A stretch of DNA of 64,000 nucleotides, taken from Grammothele lineata. Its lineage: Eukaryota; Basidiomycota; Agaricomycetes; Polyporales; Polyporaceae. Shown piece by piece: positions 32,688 to 43,756 of this stretch (position 1 is the first letter of the stretch; every line of letters begins with the position of its first letter). Location: assembly GCA_002150815.3 (NCBI GenBank), contig NDFF03000367.1, positions 248,001 through 312,000 on the forward strand, written 5' to 3'. The translations under genes were made by a program, and so were the position numbers. Below the pieces are notes generated by a model, which was not told where the DNA came from, did not search any database, and was given only the letters and a program-made list of their open reading frames with translations.

Positions 32688-35572
32688 TCACTCCTCTCCT
32701 TCAAACGTGGTTATTTTTGGTACATCTTGGACGTCCTCCTCGACGCTATCGCTCAAGCTGTCCTTATGGTTGTCCCAGTAATTTCCCCCATAGTCCAGGA
32801 ACAGTTCCTGTCCGGCTCGAACAGCTCGGGCTAAGCACAGTCAGTATAGATCCGTAGTGGCGGCGTCAGGACTTCTCTGCTTACTAGTGGTAAACTTCAC
32901 TACACTGTCTCCATCTACCGAAACACCTAAGACGAATATCAGCGTACGGCACTAACTACCTCCTGGAGAACCGGGCTTACAATTGGCTACCGTATTGGTG
33001 GACCGCACGTCCCGAGAATCGTTCAAACACCTGGTAGGATCTCCAACGGTAGCGGCGTCCCGTAAGTCGTCTTTATCCGTGAAGAAGTAATTGAGGCCCC
33101 TGTGGTCGTTGAGCATGCCCTGCGAGGCATCTATCCTGTCAAAGTTTAGTGAGTGTGCGTGATGATGGAGTGTGTATGGTGTACGGAAATCTTACTCGCT
33201 GCCGCTGAGAAGACCAGGGTATAGCTCTGAGATATATTCTAAGACAACATCAGATTGTGCACATATGGATTCAGATTTGTGCAGCGAGCAGAAAGGGGTT
33301 GGACTGACCTCCCAAGAACACGCCCTTTCTCAGGTCACGCGTAGCGAACGTTCCCAGACCCCACGCCCCAATCTTGACCTCCAGATTCTATGTGGTTGAA
33401 CAACCGAGTGAGCAAATGAGGAAATGAGAACGAAACGGGGGGACGGTCGTACTGGTTTGACATCTCGCTGGTAGTGCATGTTATTACAGCAATGTTTGCG
33501 GACGCGCTTTTTTCCCTTCCCTGAGACGCGGCGAAGAGCGGTTAGCCATCTTGCTTCCTGTAAGGTTACCACCGAGTGAGATACCTTTGCGACTGTCGAG
33601 AAGCATGTCATGATTAACATCTGTCGCGCCCGGCATACATCACTCAGAATACCTTACCTCCAAGCACATCGATCAGGGCTGCACTCCTGCTCAGCCTTTC
33701 GGCACGGGCAAGATGGACCACTGCACCCCATCCTCTGGCACCGCAAGTTGCAAGTTACTAGTTGGTTTTCGCCTTGAGTACGTTAGCCTTGTGTCCCGAT
33801 CATAACGGCAAATTCGAGAAACCGTACAATTCCGCGTGCACCTGCACCTGCTCTGACATTTCCTCCCATTCATCGCACAGTAGCAGTCCAAGTTTGCCTC
33901 GTCGCACGAGCCTGCGTGAGTACAGAAATCCACTCTGCGGCCAGACGCGCGTGAGCCTCGAATGCATTCTGTGAGAACTCATATCTCAAGCTGGCCTACC
34001 TGTCGAGCGTCGGTGACAATGCACTGGGATGGCTCCCAAGCAGGAGCGAAGGCGCAGAATTGCTGTCCGGGAACAGGAACGCTCTGTGTATGAACACCTG
34101 TGTAGTGCGTCGAGCGCACGAGATTCAGCGAACAAGTGGGCTAGGCTGGTACTGTGCATGTAGGAACACACATTTATGCAAGTCGAGCGACAGAGCTGGG
34201 CGAGCTCACACGGGAGCTGGTCCGGGAACAGCCTCAGTATGTCCACGATGTCTTGATCGACCGCGAGGACGTCGAGGTCCTGCGCGTACAGGACGTATGA
34301 GCCTGTGCAGTCGGTGCTCGCCCCCGCGATGGATGGATCCTCAGACCTACCAGGAACATGCCCTCGTTCGCGGTGCGGAAGCAGGATGGACCACACGTCT
34401 TGCGTGAGGCGTTGAACAGACGCACATTTTCGTTCTGGCGCGGTACGTGTGACAGAGGCGGGGCAACGCCGGTCTCTGGGGGCTCAGGGGATAAGAGAAA
34501 GAGACGGGCGATAGTGGGCGCGAGCGACGCGAGGACGCGCGTGCGACTTACTGTGTGTCATGCACATAAACTCATTACAATGGACGGAGGCACAGAAGAG
34601 GGCAGAAGAGTTATTCACAGCCTGCCAGAGGTGCTCGGGCGGAGGGGACTTGAGCGTGTTGAGGTCTATGCTCGTGCGTGCAGGGATCAGGTCGCTGACA
34701 CCAGCATGTTGTAAATATGCAAACACACCTCGGAGGATGAGGAGACGAGGAAGAGCTTACCGACGGCCCATCACGGCGACCAGCCCGCTCTGGCCGGAAG
34801 CGACGGGGAAGAAGGGTACGACATGCTTGTCCATCTCCGCGAGCGAAATTCCTTTCTGATAGAGGGCCCATATAGCGTCGAGTGCAACGAGCTTGTCTGC
34901 ATGCGCGGGGGCGACGGTGGTAGTATCCGGACAGGGCGCGAGGCAGCTAAATTGAAGACAAGAGGGAAACGTGGGAGATTACTCACAATCGACGTCGAAC
35001 CATTCAATCTGCCACGCGAAAGCTCTGTACGGCCGCGCAAACCAGCGCAGGCGGCTCTCTTTTACCATCTTACCCTCATCGGCGTAGGGGACAAACGGGA
35101 GGACGTCGATCTCGCCGTCATGGAGGATACTATGCGCAGCGGGCGTGCACGCTTCGTATTTCGGGTACGCGTAGTCCGTGGAGGGTGCATCGTCAGCGGA
35201 TACAATATCAGCGGAGAGGGGCACGGGAGAGGCCGAAAGCGTCGGGAACCACTGAGTATACTCAGCCTGAGGAACGGGGTCGTCGGTGTCGGTATCGACA
35301 TCCATACGGTCGACAGGAGCGCCGGGGCGCTCGACGTTGACATGAGCGACAAGGTCATCGGAGGAGATTGAGGGCACCTCAAGGTCGGCCTGGAGGCTAC
35401 GAAGAAGCTGAGCGGCGTGGGCCGGCTCCCAGGTGTAGAAGTCGTTCCAGGCATTGCGGTACGCGTCTTGGATCGCGTCGGGGACGCACCTGCGTGAGAT
35501 GCTACGTTCACGATGGACACGGGGAACGTCGCTCAAATCTGCGTCGAGAGGAGGGCTGTCTGGGTCGGACAT
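32688..35572 (-). CDS. E(z)-like CXC-SET domain protein, copy 2 (inverted paralogue)
   Basis: All exons of copy 1 have counterparts here and every splice phase closes, so the gene looks intact. It starts MSDPDSPPLDADLSDV. The CXC cluster reads DFCTHAGSCDEANLDCYC, then CQRMGCSGPSCPCRKAEQEC. The SET part begins KIGAWGLGTFATRDL and ends GQELFLDYGGNYW. As in copy 1 the NHS motif is replaced (RCLNDSRDVRS), so histone methylation activity is doubtful. The second CXC part is shorter than in copy 1, with fewer residues before CQRMGC. The small exon bridging CXC and SET is 8 nt (33585-33592). Residues near the N-terminus are roughly three-quarters identical to copy 1 by eye. Its 5' flank holds a deaminase-like fragment, matching the copy 1 arrangement. 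Confidence 0.85.
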
Positions 35573-36105
35573 CACGCAAGTGAGAGGAAGACGGGGCAAG
35601 AATCTCAGGAAATACTTAAACGTCGAGTTTGACTCGAGCGCGAGTGAGAAGAGCAGGACGGTGCCGGTGACCCTGCAGACGCGTAGTGCGCACGGAATAA
35701 ATATGGCAAACAGACGCCCGTAAAACGGCCCCACATTCCCCCAACATTCACCACCACCTAACCTTCCCTAAGCCAGTTCCGTGCACTACTGACGGTTTCT
35801 TGGATTGGCGTGCGGTTTGACCACCACTCTCTATCACCCCTATCATATCATCCAGACTCCCCTTTCTTCGCCCAGGGACTCAGCCTAGTCACGTCTGCTG
35901 AGCTTTATCTTCCTGTTCTCCTGGCCCCGGCCCCTAGCGAGCCACTGCCGTTACTTGAGAGACGGTGGGCGGCACGTACCGAGCGGTGTAAGAAATAAGT
36001 AACACCCTGAATGGGCACTATGCATCGTTCGTTAGATGGCTTCTTCAGGCGGAGATCCGAGAGATGCATCTACTGCAGCATGAGACTCGTCCGCAGTAGT
36101 CCCAG
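35573..36105. other. Upstream region of E(z)-like copy 2
   Basis: About 530 nt with no recognisable remnant of the deaminase C-terminal half, which would be expected here if the duplicated module were complete. Confidence 0.35.
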
Positions 36106-36351
36106 TCAATGACGACAGAGTTCGAATTCGAGACTCCGCGAGTGGTCTTCCCATTGACGCACGGCAGCTTCCAACATCGACGACGAAGGAACGTTCTTAA
36201 GCTTGGGGTCTCGATCGGTCACAACCAGGCTACAAACTAGGCCATCGCTTAGGAAGACAGAAGCGACAGCGGGTTCGCGGTTGGTCCCAGGAGAGACGGG
36301 AAAGGGCTCTATATCGGACCCGCGCGTCAGGAGAACCCTAGTTACCACCAC
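36106..36351 (-). pseudogene. Remnant of a deaminase paralogue (N-terminal segment)
   Basis: An 81-codon minus-strand frame contains EPFPVSPGTN, then VASVFLSDGLVCSLVVTDRD, which aligns with EPHPQAPLAV and VTSVLLQDGTASGLVVTARD of the deaminase at 12.7-14.8 kb. The match continues weakly (SMLEAAVRQWEDH against VSNAAIMDH). No HAE or Cys motif, and no neighbouring exons, were found on either side. The fragment lies upstream of E(z)-like copy 2 in the same orientation relative to it as the full deaminase has to copy 1, so it is best read as the eroded partner. The coordinates given are the open frame, not the true limits of homology. Confidence 0.5.
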
Positions 36352-36637
36352 ACCTTATTTTCTTCGATGTATGTACGTGCCGCGCCGCGGATGACTCGTC
36401 GCTGGCATAACCTTCAGCTTCAACACCGTTCTGTATCCGGTCAATCACAGCTCTCTCCCTCGTCCCTCAGCAAAGCCAGACGCTTACCCTATGATTACAG
36501 CCCTGTGTATGCGAAGTCCGAACGCTGCAGTCGACGTACTGTAGGATGACCATCGCCGGAGTCCACTTTCCCAAGTCGAAGTCGGAAGCGCTTAGACGCG
36601 TGCCAGTGCAGCCACGAGGCCACGTCCCGCTCGCGCC

Positions 36638-36644
36638 TATAAAA
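36638..36644 (+). promoter_or_regulatory. TATA box of the zinc-knuckle gene
   Basis: CCTATAAAAG lies 94 nt before the annotated ATG, an ordinary TATA-to-start distance for fungi. Confidence 0.6.
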
Positions 36645-36737
36645 GCCTGCCCGTGAGCCACTACAAAGAACTGTGTCTGTCGACTGCCACCTCCTCCGTC
36701 GCACCCGCCCTCAGAGTCAGGCTTCAGCAAATCAGCA

Positions 36738-37619
36738 ATGGAGGGACCCACCATCAGATCTAGAAGCGTCGAGGCGTTCGCGCCTGCGCCGCTCACTCCT
36801 CCCTCGACTCCGCAGCGCTACCTCCCATCGCAGGAGTCCCGCGCCTCGATCAACGAGGAGGACGCAGGTCCTCCCCCCTCCGGATCCGGATCGTCACCAA
36901 GGACTCGGCGGGCGCCCCACTGCACGAAATGCGGGGAGCCCATGAAGGGCCACCCGAAAGGGCGGTGTCCCGGCGACCCGCCCGAGGACGTCGACTCGGA
37001 GGACAAAGGGAAGATGCCTAGCGCCAGTACTACCGTCCGTAACCAATATAACATCGGTCGTCAGAATATATACAACACGTACCTGGCACCGGCACCATCC
37101 TGGAACGTCAGCGCTGGATCGGGAACGACCGCCTCGCATGCGCCGAGTGACCAGGTTGAGGTCGAGGAGGTCGGCGGGGACGATGAAAGGCGCGAGCTGC
37201 TCCAGACGCCGGAGGGAACCTTCGAGCGCCGTGGACTTGGAAGAAACGAGGACGACGTCAACAACAATTCAGGCAACGATCCAGGCAGCGGGAACTCAGA
37301 CGTCGAGGAAACCTTCTTGAACGTAAATCTCCTCGACCTACTCCGCCGCGTCCCCCGAAACACCGCAATCAACATGCGCGTGCCCCCGCGACACTTCCCC
37401 GCGTTCCAGGAGGTGTTCGGCCAGCTGGGGATGCACTGTCGGACTGCCAACCCAGAAGCGGACTGGGAAGACAGGACGAACGGGGTGTTCGTCTTCGGGC
37501 AGGATGCGAGGGCGGTGGATGCGTGCGAGGTGTATGTGCCGAAGCGTGTTAAGGGAGCCTCCACCTTGAGCATGGTGGGGTCAGCGCTGGGGTGGGTGTG
37601 GAGGGCCATTCGTGGCTGA
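36738..37619 (+). CDS. Uncharacterised intronless protein with a zinc-knuckle-like motif
   Basis: Single-exon frame of 293 aa. I do not recognise the protein. A Ser/Pro-rich N-terminus is followed at residues about 60-77 by CTKCGEPMKGHPKGRCP, a CxxC-H-C arrangement that could bind zinc, like short motifs seen in many agaricomycete proteins of unknown role. Next comes an Asn/Tyr-rich stretch, NQYNIGRQNIYNTY, that could be aggregation-prone, then an acidic linker. The C-terminal 100 residues look folded (FLNVNLLDLLRRVP, RHFPAFQEVFGQLG, NGVFVFGQDARAVD) and end with VGSALGWVWRAIRG. A good TATA box lies 94 nt upstream. It lies just beyond the deaminase remnant, so it may sit near the end of the duplicated block. 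Confidence 0.75.
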   Translation: MEGPTIRSRSVEAFAPAPLTPPSTPQRYLPSQESRASINEEDAGPPPSGSGSSPRTRRAPHCTKCGEPMKGHPKGRCPGDPPEDVDSEDKGKMPSASTTVRNQYNIGRQNIYNTYLAPAPSWNVSAGSGTTASHAPSDQVEVEEVGGDDERRELLQTPEGTFERRGLGRNEDDVNNNSGNDPGSGNSDVEETFLNVNLLDLLRRVPRNTAINMRVPPRHFPAFQEVFGQLGMHCRTANPEADWEDRTNGVFVFGQDARAVDACEVYVPKRVKGASTLSMVGSALGWVWRAIRG

Positions 37620-38427
37620 TGAACGAGCGCAATGCGCGTGTGTACGGTCAGTATATATCAGAAGATGTGTTGGTCGTTGAGCATCACTAACCTGGTTTTA
37701 GAATACGTGTATCAGCCCAACGGCGGTTCCTTGGAAGTGATCTACTAAAGTAACGAGTTCAAGAAAGTCGAATTAGAGAGCAGCACGACTGTGTCTCTTG
37801 AATACGCGGAATGCAGAATAGGACTGAGTATAAGTAGTCTGGCGTCTCGCGGAACACTACGTCTTCGCAGGTTCAAGCAAAGATTCGAGAATGCTAGTAG
37901 TCATGGGCCTGTAGGGCCATGATAGACGTTTGACGACCTCAGACCTGCGCACGGGGAGAGGATCGGAAGGACGAGTAGCGCATGCAGTCGGTCGTGGTAG
38001 TTTGAGCCCGAGGCGGTGCCAGCTGAAGGCCACGTAGACGAACAGCCAGGTTGGCAGATCCAGAGATGCGAGTGAGATTTCGATGGTTTTCAGACGTCCT
38101 GCAGACTGGAGTCCGAGTGGGCGCATGATGCAAGAGAGTTCTGAGCATGTGTGTGGGCGGAAAGATGGAATCGGGCGCGGGGACGAGTCGGGCGGGGAGG
38201 TGCCGGGGCCGTGATATCCGCCCGCCGTCCAATCCCATCGCCGTCCGCGGCCACCACCGCTGCCGTCCCCTCCATCTCCCCTCCTCCGCCACGTCCACCC
38301 ATCTCCTCTTCCTTCGTCTTTGCCCTATCCCTCTAACCGTGTAGCGCTACCCTTTCAACCGCTACCGCTTCAAAAAGTCTAAGTCTTCAACACCCACCTC
38401 CGTGAGAGACCCCCATACACCCCAACG
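37620..38427. other. Gene-free spacer
   Basis: About 800 nt. Open frames on the minus strand (37.9-38.3 kb) are low-complexity Arg/Thr-rich and not credible. Nothing else is recognised. Confidence 0.35.
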
Positions 38428-40230
38428 ATGGCCGACCCCCACTTCTCCTGGTCCGACTCCCTCAACGCCGCCTTCTCCTCCTGCCTCCCCTGCCTCCCCT
38501 GCCTCCGCCCCGCCCCCATCGCCCTCTCCGACTCCGACTCCGACTCCGAAGAACAAACCCCGCGCCCCCGCAGCGGCCCCTTCGCACACGCCGTCCCCCC
38601 GCCCCGCGCGCGCCCAGACGAGCTCGAGGGCCTCCTCGCCGACGCCGACGCCGACCGCGACAGACACGGTAACGGGAACACAGGCTGGGACGTCGCAGAC
38701 GACTCCGACGCGCTCTCCCTGCATACAAATCCTGGGGAGCGCAGGAGGGCAAAGGGGGGAAAGAGGAAGAAGAAGGCGCGGGGGGCGCCGAAGCACATAC
38801 GCGTGTTCGGGTTCGACTTGTTCGGCCGCCCCCCGGCGATCCAGCTCCCCGAGAGCGACGACGAGTCTTCAACTACTGTGGGAGGGCCGAGGAGGGCGAG
38901 GGGGCGGGGCCGGAGCGGGTCTAATGCGGGGTCGAGCGGGAATGGCAGTTCGGGAGGAGGAGTGGGGAGGGTAGAAGCGGAAGACGCACACCGCGCGCGG
39001 ACGATCTCCACGAGCACGCTCGACTCTGACGCAGCCCCGCTCGACGCGGAGTCCATCGCCGCCCTGAGCGCGGCGCGCGCCGCCGAGGCCGCCGCGCGCG
39101 AGGCGGAGGAGCGCGCGGCGAAGGAGGAGCGGCGTGCGCGGAGGAGGGAGCGCAAGGAGAGAAGGGAGCGCAAAAGGCAGGCGGTGGCGCTCGCGCTGGA
39201 TGCGAGTGCGGGGGCGGCGCAGGACTTTGAGGGGTTCCAGGTGCGTTTACGCTTTTTGTCTACACGCATGCTCGAGCGAGCGAGTCGCTAACGTGTCCCC
39301 GCGTGTGCTGTACAGGGCAGCGGAGCAGCAACCTTCAACGGTCCCCTCTCCCCCTTCTCCCCCAGCGTCACCTCCGGCACCGGCTCCGGTACAGGCACGC
39401 TCTCCGTCACTTCTTCTCAAGACCCCTACGCCCACGCCCACGGCCTAGGCAGCTCCGACGGCGGGAGCGGCACCGGGGGCTTCGGGCCCTTCGCCTCAGG
39501 CCAGCCCACAGAGCTCTTCGACCCCGACGCAGACGCAGCCGATCGCGAAGCAGAAGACGACGCCGACTTCGGCGGGGACTCATACGCCGCGCGGCCGCGC
39601 CGCTCGGGCCCACGGGGGAACTCGGACGGACGCTCGAGCTCGACGGGCACGGGGTCGCGCGGGACTGGGTCGGGGTCGCAGTACTACGCCCCCGTTGGCC
39701 CCGTCCCTTCTCTGGGGCTTTATACTACCCACCAGGCCGCGATGGCAGCAGGGGCACAGTACGCCCCTGCGTTACACTCCCCACTCTCGCCATACGGGGA
39801 GGACTTCCCCCCTCTCTCTCCCTCTCCCCTAGGCACCGACGGCGACCGCAAGAAGACCAAAAAGAGGCGCAAGAGCCGCTCCATCGCCGCGCTTAACGGC
39901 AATGGCGTCAGCGGTGCTGCTTCTGCGACGTCCGGCTCCTCCGCCTCGATGTCGGTATCTCATGCGCCCGCCTCTCCCGGGGCAGCCGATGAGGACTTCG
40001 AGGGCTTCCCGGGCGAACTGGGCGCCGTGCGCGTGGAGATGGACGCCCCCACCCCTGGGCTCGGGTCTAACTCCGAGCTGGATGGCGGCGGGGATGGACA
40101 AGGCGAGCGAGACGAGCGGGTAGGATACACGCCCGTGAGCGCGTTCCCGAGCACGGGCTTCCGCGGGAGCGGGATGGCGCGCCGGAAGAGCGACGCGGGG
40201 GTGTTCCTCGCGAACCGCGGGGAGGAGTAG
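38428..40230 (+). CDS. Large disordered protein with DFEGF motifs, function unknown
   Basis: Two exons (38428-39240 and 39316-40230) give 575 aa. The composition is typical of a disordered basidiomycete-specific family. Features in order: a Cys-rich N-terminus FSSCLPCLPCL that could be palmitoylated, an acidic SDSDSDSEE, DELEGLLADADAD, a basic KRKKKARG stretch, the well-conserved-looking HIRVFGFDLFGRPPAIQLPE, an Ala/Glu/Arg helix with many charged residues (EERAAKEERRARRRERKE), and DFEGFQ at the splice junction echoed later by DFEGFPGELGAVRVE. A second basic KKTKKRRKSRS block follows. No enzyme or domain is recognisable; a membrane-attached scaffold is only a guess. Confidence 0.75.
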
Positions 40231-41020
40231 TCTTTTACTTAGATCGGGTGGGTGGGTCGCTTGGTTTTGTCTTTCGGAGGGTGGCTGTTCGCTGGTCGTT
40301 GTTCGAGGTGTACATGTGCAGTTGTATGGAGTTGCTCCGCGTGGGTGTGCCTGTTTCGTTTGTTCGTGGATGAGTACTAGCGTACATACATACATACCCA
40401 CATCATGTATTCGTGTGTTCTTAGGATGTTTGCGGAAAACAGTACTATTCGAATGGTTCGATCGTACGGGGGATTGGGTGATTGGAGAGCACGAGTCGGC
40501 GAAGATTTGGGGAGTACAAGAGTCTCGCACCTCACCCACCAGCGTGAATGCGCAAATTTCACACCTCTGAAGTGTCATTACGGTCGTACAAAGTCTGAGC
40601 AGGCGCAAAGGCATGAGTACTTGTATGTTTTGAAGCCACAGTTGAAGCTTGCGAGCAATGCGGTTTCCAGTCGACTGCTAGCTGACAAGTATCCAGGCTG
40701 CAATACGTACGAGACTGCACATTCCTCTGGGGTATGACCAAGAGGAGCTGGTCGCACCGGGCCATCACCGTAAACCTTGAGTATACCGTGCGCTGCCAGG
40801 CGTTGCCCGATTGGGGGTCATAGACCTGAACGCGTCAGGCGACACCGAAGTTCTCGGCAGAACGATCTGTATACGCGGCGATACAATATCCAGAAAGCAA
40901 GATGAGCGCAATATACTACAGAGGTTACAGTACACACAGCATAAGAGATGTCCAACGAGAGCAAGCAAACGCGCAGAGCCTTCGAGATTGCCTTCGAGTA
41001 GCAGCAAGCTTCTAGTCGTT
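40231..41020. other. Tail-to-tail spacer
   Basis: 3' flanks of the disordered-protein gene (+) and hap3 (-). No gene is recognised; CATACATACATAC is a short simple repeat near 40384-40396. Confidence 0.4.
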
Positions 41021-41713
41021 CTAGTCGTCTCCCGCGTCCGCCACTCGTGCGTTTCCCGGTGTTGCTTGATGCTGATAAAACGAACGCAGTAAGCATCCTC
41101 CTCCAGAACCTCCTTCCATTCCTCATCCTCTTCCATCTACTCCGCCCGAGCGCGACTCACCTGCCTGAGCTTCGCGAGGTGAATCTTGAGCGTCTCCGCG
41201 TAGTTGTCGAACCCGAGCGTGACCATCGCATAAAGGATGTCCTCGCCGCCGATCGTCTTGCGCTTCTCCATCTGGCACTTCTCCGCGGCCTCGGAGGTGA
41301 TGAAGGAGATGAACTCGGACACGCATTCTTGCACGCACTCTTTGGCCTCTTTGGAGATCTTGGCTGTGCCGGGGACCGCGCCTTTCATGATTCGGGACAC
41401 GTTCGCGATCTGCGCGTGGGGCGGGGGATGCAACGGTATAGGTGCGGGGACGAATGCGGCAGGAAGAGATGATGAACAAGACGAACTTGAGCATACGCGC
41501 GCAAAGAGCGAGCGAGTAAATGAGAGGACGTACGGGAAGAAAACGGTCCTGCTCGCGGTACTCGCCCACCTCCTGCTCCGTGATGGGCACCGGCTCCGCA
41601 GGCTCGACCGTCGGTGCGGGAGCGACGCCCGAGCCGTCGTCCTGGGGCGCGATGGTTTGTGGCACGATGGTCTGCGGGGCGATGGTTTGTTGCGGCTGTT
41701 GAAAATCTGACAT
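41021..41713 (-). CDS. hap3: CCAAT-binding factor subunit Hap3/NF-YB
   Basis: Three exons (41534-41713, 41161-41409, 41021-41071) give 159 aa. The N-terminus has an imperfect repeat of TIAPQ ([17 protein letters not shown]). The histone-fold core is unmistakable [42 protein letters not shown]-type [18 protein letters not shown] and [14 protein letters not shown]. The last 17 codons are on a separate exon and end ADAGDD. NF-YB pairs with NF-YC and recruits NF-YA to bind CCAAT boxes, acting as a general promoter factor and, in fungi with HapX-type partners, in iron and respiratory control. The 5' flank carries an ATGACGTC (CRE-type) site near 41904. Confidence 0.95.
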
Positions 41714-42293
41714 TTTGGGAGATGCCTGGCGAGACGTGGGGTGGGGTAAAGAAGCGGGAGGTCGGTGACAGGAGAGCGAAGGCGGGAGCCGTTGGAGGAC
41801 CGGCGTGGGGTTGCAATTGTGGGCTGCGCTGAGCTGCGTTGGAGGACGGATGGAAGTGAGCGCGGCCGCGGAGGGCGAGACGCGTTATGCTGGGGCACGT
41901 GAGATGACGTCTGACATTTGCGCGCAACCTCACTCGCGCCGTCCGCTCTTTCAAGTTCGCACTCATCCACGACCCACGAAACAAGTTCGAATCATTCGAC
42001 ATTGCTGTTTGGCCGATACTCACTTCACTTGCTTCGTGCCCCCGACGTGCCCCGGCGTTCGGGCAAAGCTGCAGATCCTCTCAAACACATGATATACGTT
42101 TTTCGTGCCACGGTCAGTCTAAACATGGCCCTCCCACCGGCAGAAGCCAGCGTACCGGGAGCAAAGTCTCCCGAGCGGTGGTATTAGAAACTCCCCTACT
42201 AGATGCCAGAGAGCACGCACCCTGCACACCTTGTACCCCGCCACAAATCATCGGTTGCAGTCCTCTGGGGCAAAGAGAAAGCTCTCTACAGCT
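41714..42293. other. Divergent upstream region, hap3 and cupin
   Basis: 580 nt. A palindromic GATGACGTC lies near 41903-41911, a CRE/ATF-type site. No additional gene is seen. Confidence 0.4.
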
Positions 42294-42917
42294 ATGTCGA
42301 CACCCTCTTCCGAGCCCCCTCCTGCCCCAAACTCACCTACACCCCACCCACCCTACCGCATCCGCACCGCCTCCCTCCCCCCAACCTCACTCGGGCACCA
42401 AACGCACCACATCGTCTCGGCAAACCACCGTCTCCAGCTCTCCCTCGGGGACAGCACGGGCCTCACGCGCACGGGCGTGCACCTCTGCCGCCTCCCCGCG
42501 GGCGCGACGAGTACGACGCTGCACTGGCACAGCCATGAGGACGAGTGGTTCTACGTCCTCGACGCGGGGGGCGAGGAATCGGGCGCTGTCCTCCTCGTCT
42601 GGGAAGGCTTGTCGGACTCCGAGGGGGCAAAGGGCAAGGGCAAGGAAGGGGAGGTCATCCCTCGCGAGGAGCCGCTCCGCACGGGCGACTTCCTGGGCTT
42701 CAAGGCCGGGGTCCCGCGCGCGCACGCGTTCCGCGCGGGGCTGGGGGCGGACGTGGTGTACCTGATGGGCGGGAGCAGGGAGCCGCTCGACGTCACGCAC
42801 TACCCGGCGGCGGGGAAACGGGCCGTAACTGCGCACGGGGGCGCCGCGTGGGTGGTGGAGGACGAGAATGTGAGGGTGTCAGAGAGGAAGAAGCCGGCGA
42901 CGGTGGTGGGGGAGTAA
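42294..42917 (+). CDS. Cupin-domain protein
   Basis: Intronless 207-aa frame. Cupin motif 1 is LHWHSHEDEWFYVLDAGG, with the two metal-binding His and the Glu; motif 2 is FKAGVPRAHAF with the third His. The region between carries a Lys/Gly-rich loop (KGKGKEGEV). Stand-alone cupins of this size include dioxygenases, isomerases and binding proteins, and the sequence does not decide among them. No signal peptide is apparent, so it is probably cytosolic. The Pro/Ser-rich N-terminus before YRIRTASLPP is likely disordered. The ATG at 42294 is the first in frame. Confidence 0.85.
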   Translation: MSTPSSEPPPAPNSPTPHPPYRIRTASLPPTSLGHQTHHIVSANHRLQLSLGDSTGLTRTGVHLCRLPAGATSTTLHWHSHEDEWFYVLDAGGEESGAVLLVWEGLSDSEGAKGKGKEGEVIPREEPLRTGDFLGFKAGVPRAHAFRAGLGADVVYLMGGSREPLDVTHYPAAGKRAVTAHGGAAWVVEDENVRVSERKKPATVVGE

Positions 42918-43115
42918 GTGGATTGGGATTGTTGTTGGTGCGTTCATCTGCGTGTATGATTGGGACGAAGCTCTGCTAACATCGTTGTATTCCCAACAGA
43001 ACTATGCTCGTGAATCGTGTACGACTAGTGTGGTATGTACGCTACAGGTATCGAAGTTTCTCCTACGCAATACACTCCATGGTGTTCCTAGCCCATCTCT
43101 ACTCCTTGGGTGCGA

Positions 43116-43756
43116 TCAACAGAAGTTCCAGCAGGTGAACGAAGCCATGGCGTCGTTCCAGTCGTTGATTATCTGGTCGTCCGTCGGACCGTCTTGCCCC
43201 GCCGTGTTCGGTATGCCGCCGTCGGCCTGGCCCGCCGAAGTAAACATCCAGCGAGAGTCACCGCTGCAGTCGGGCGAGCTGCGGCATCACCGCATGAATC
43301 AGCTTTATTACCTTACACTTATATATATGCACAACATAGCAAACGCACGGGTATCCTAAAGCGCAAGTAAGCTCACAATTACCCGAGAACACGTCACTCG
43401 AGATACTCACCGACACACCAATCGCATTCATTCAGGGCCTTGATGCTCGAGACCTGCTTGGTAAACGTCGCGTCGAAGCGGTTGCACTTGTCAAGTGGCG
43501 TCGTGAACGTCTTGCACGGTCCGCCCCAATTGACGTCGCGGCAGACGTATACGCCGTGGGTGTCGCGCCTCTCTAGGTGCTGGTTCTAGTAGGAGAGCTC
43601 CGACTGAGTGTCATTGTGACAACCTAGCACAAGCCCAGGTACCTCGACATCCACGTGCGGACGTGATATGACTACCAGTGCAGCCGCACCAGTCAGCAGG
43701 CTGAGAGAAGACACGACGGAGAACAAAGTCATAGCTATGTAGCGGGAGACGAGCAT
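43116..43756 (-). CDS. Small secreted cysteine-rich protein
   Basis: Four exons (43643-43756, 43411-43585, 43349-43355, 43116-43278) give 152 aa. A hydrophobic signal (MTLFSVVSSLSLLTGAAALV) precedes the mature part. Within it, GVYVCRDVNWGGPCKTF is the hallmark of a basidiomycete small-secreted-protein family with a crystallin-like start; Cys continue through KCNRF, ECDWCVGYPSPDC and the terminal FTCWNFC. Such proteins are secreted in large families; their role is unknown and effector or wall functions are only suggested. Frame between the last two main exons requires a 7-nt exon, flanked by CTTTAG and GTGCGT, which is tentative. A TATA-like ATAAAG (minus strand) lies about 100 nt upstream. 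Confidence 0.72.

Noticed and set aside
37939..38298. A 119-codon minus-strand frame
   Set aside because: Low-complexity Arg/Thr/Pro composition, no motif and no splice context.
41981..42000. A TTCGAATC word resembling a tRNA T-loop
   Set aside because: No acceptor, D or anticodon stems can be formed around it.
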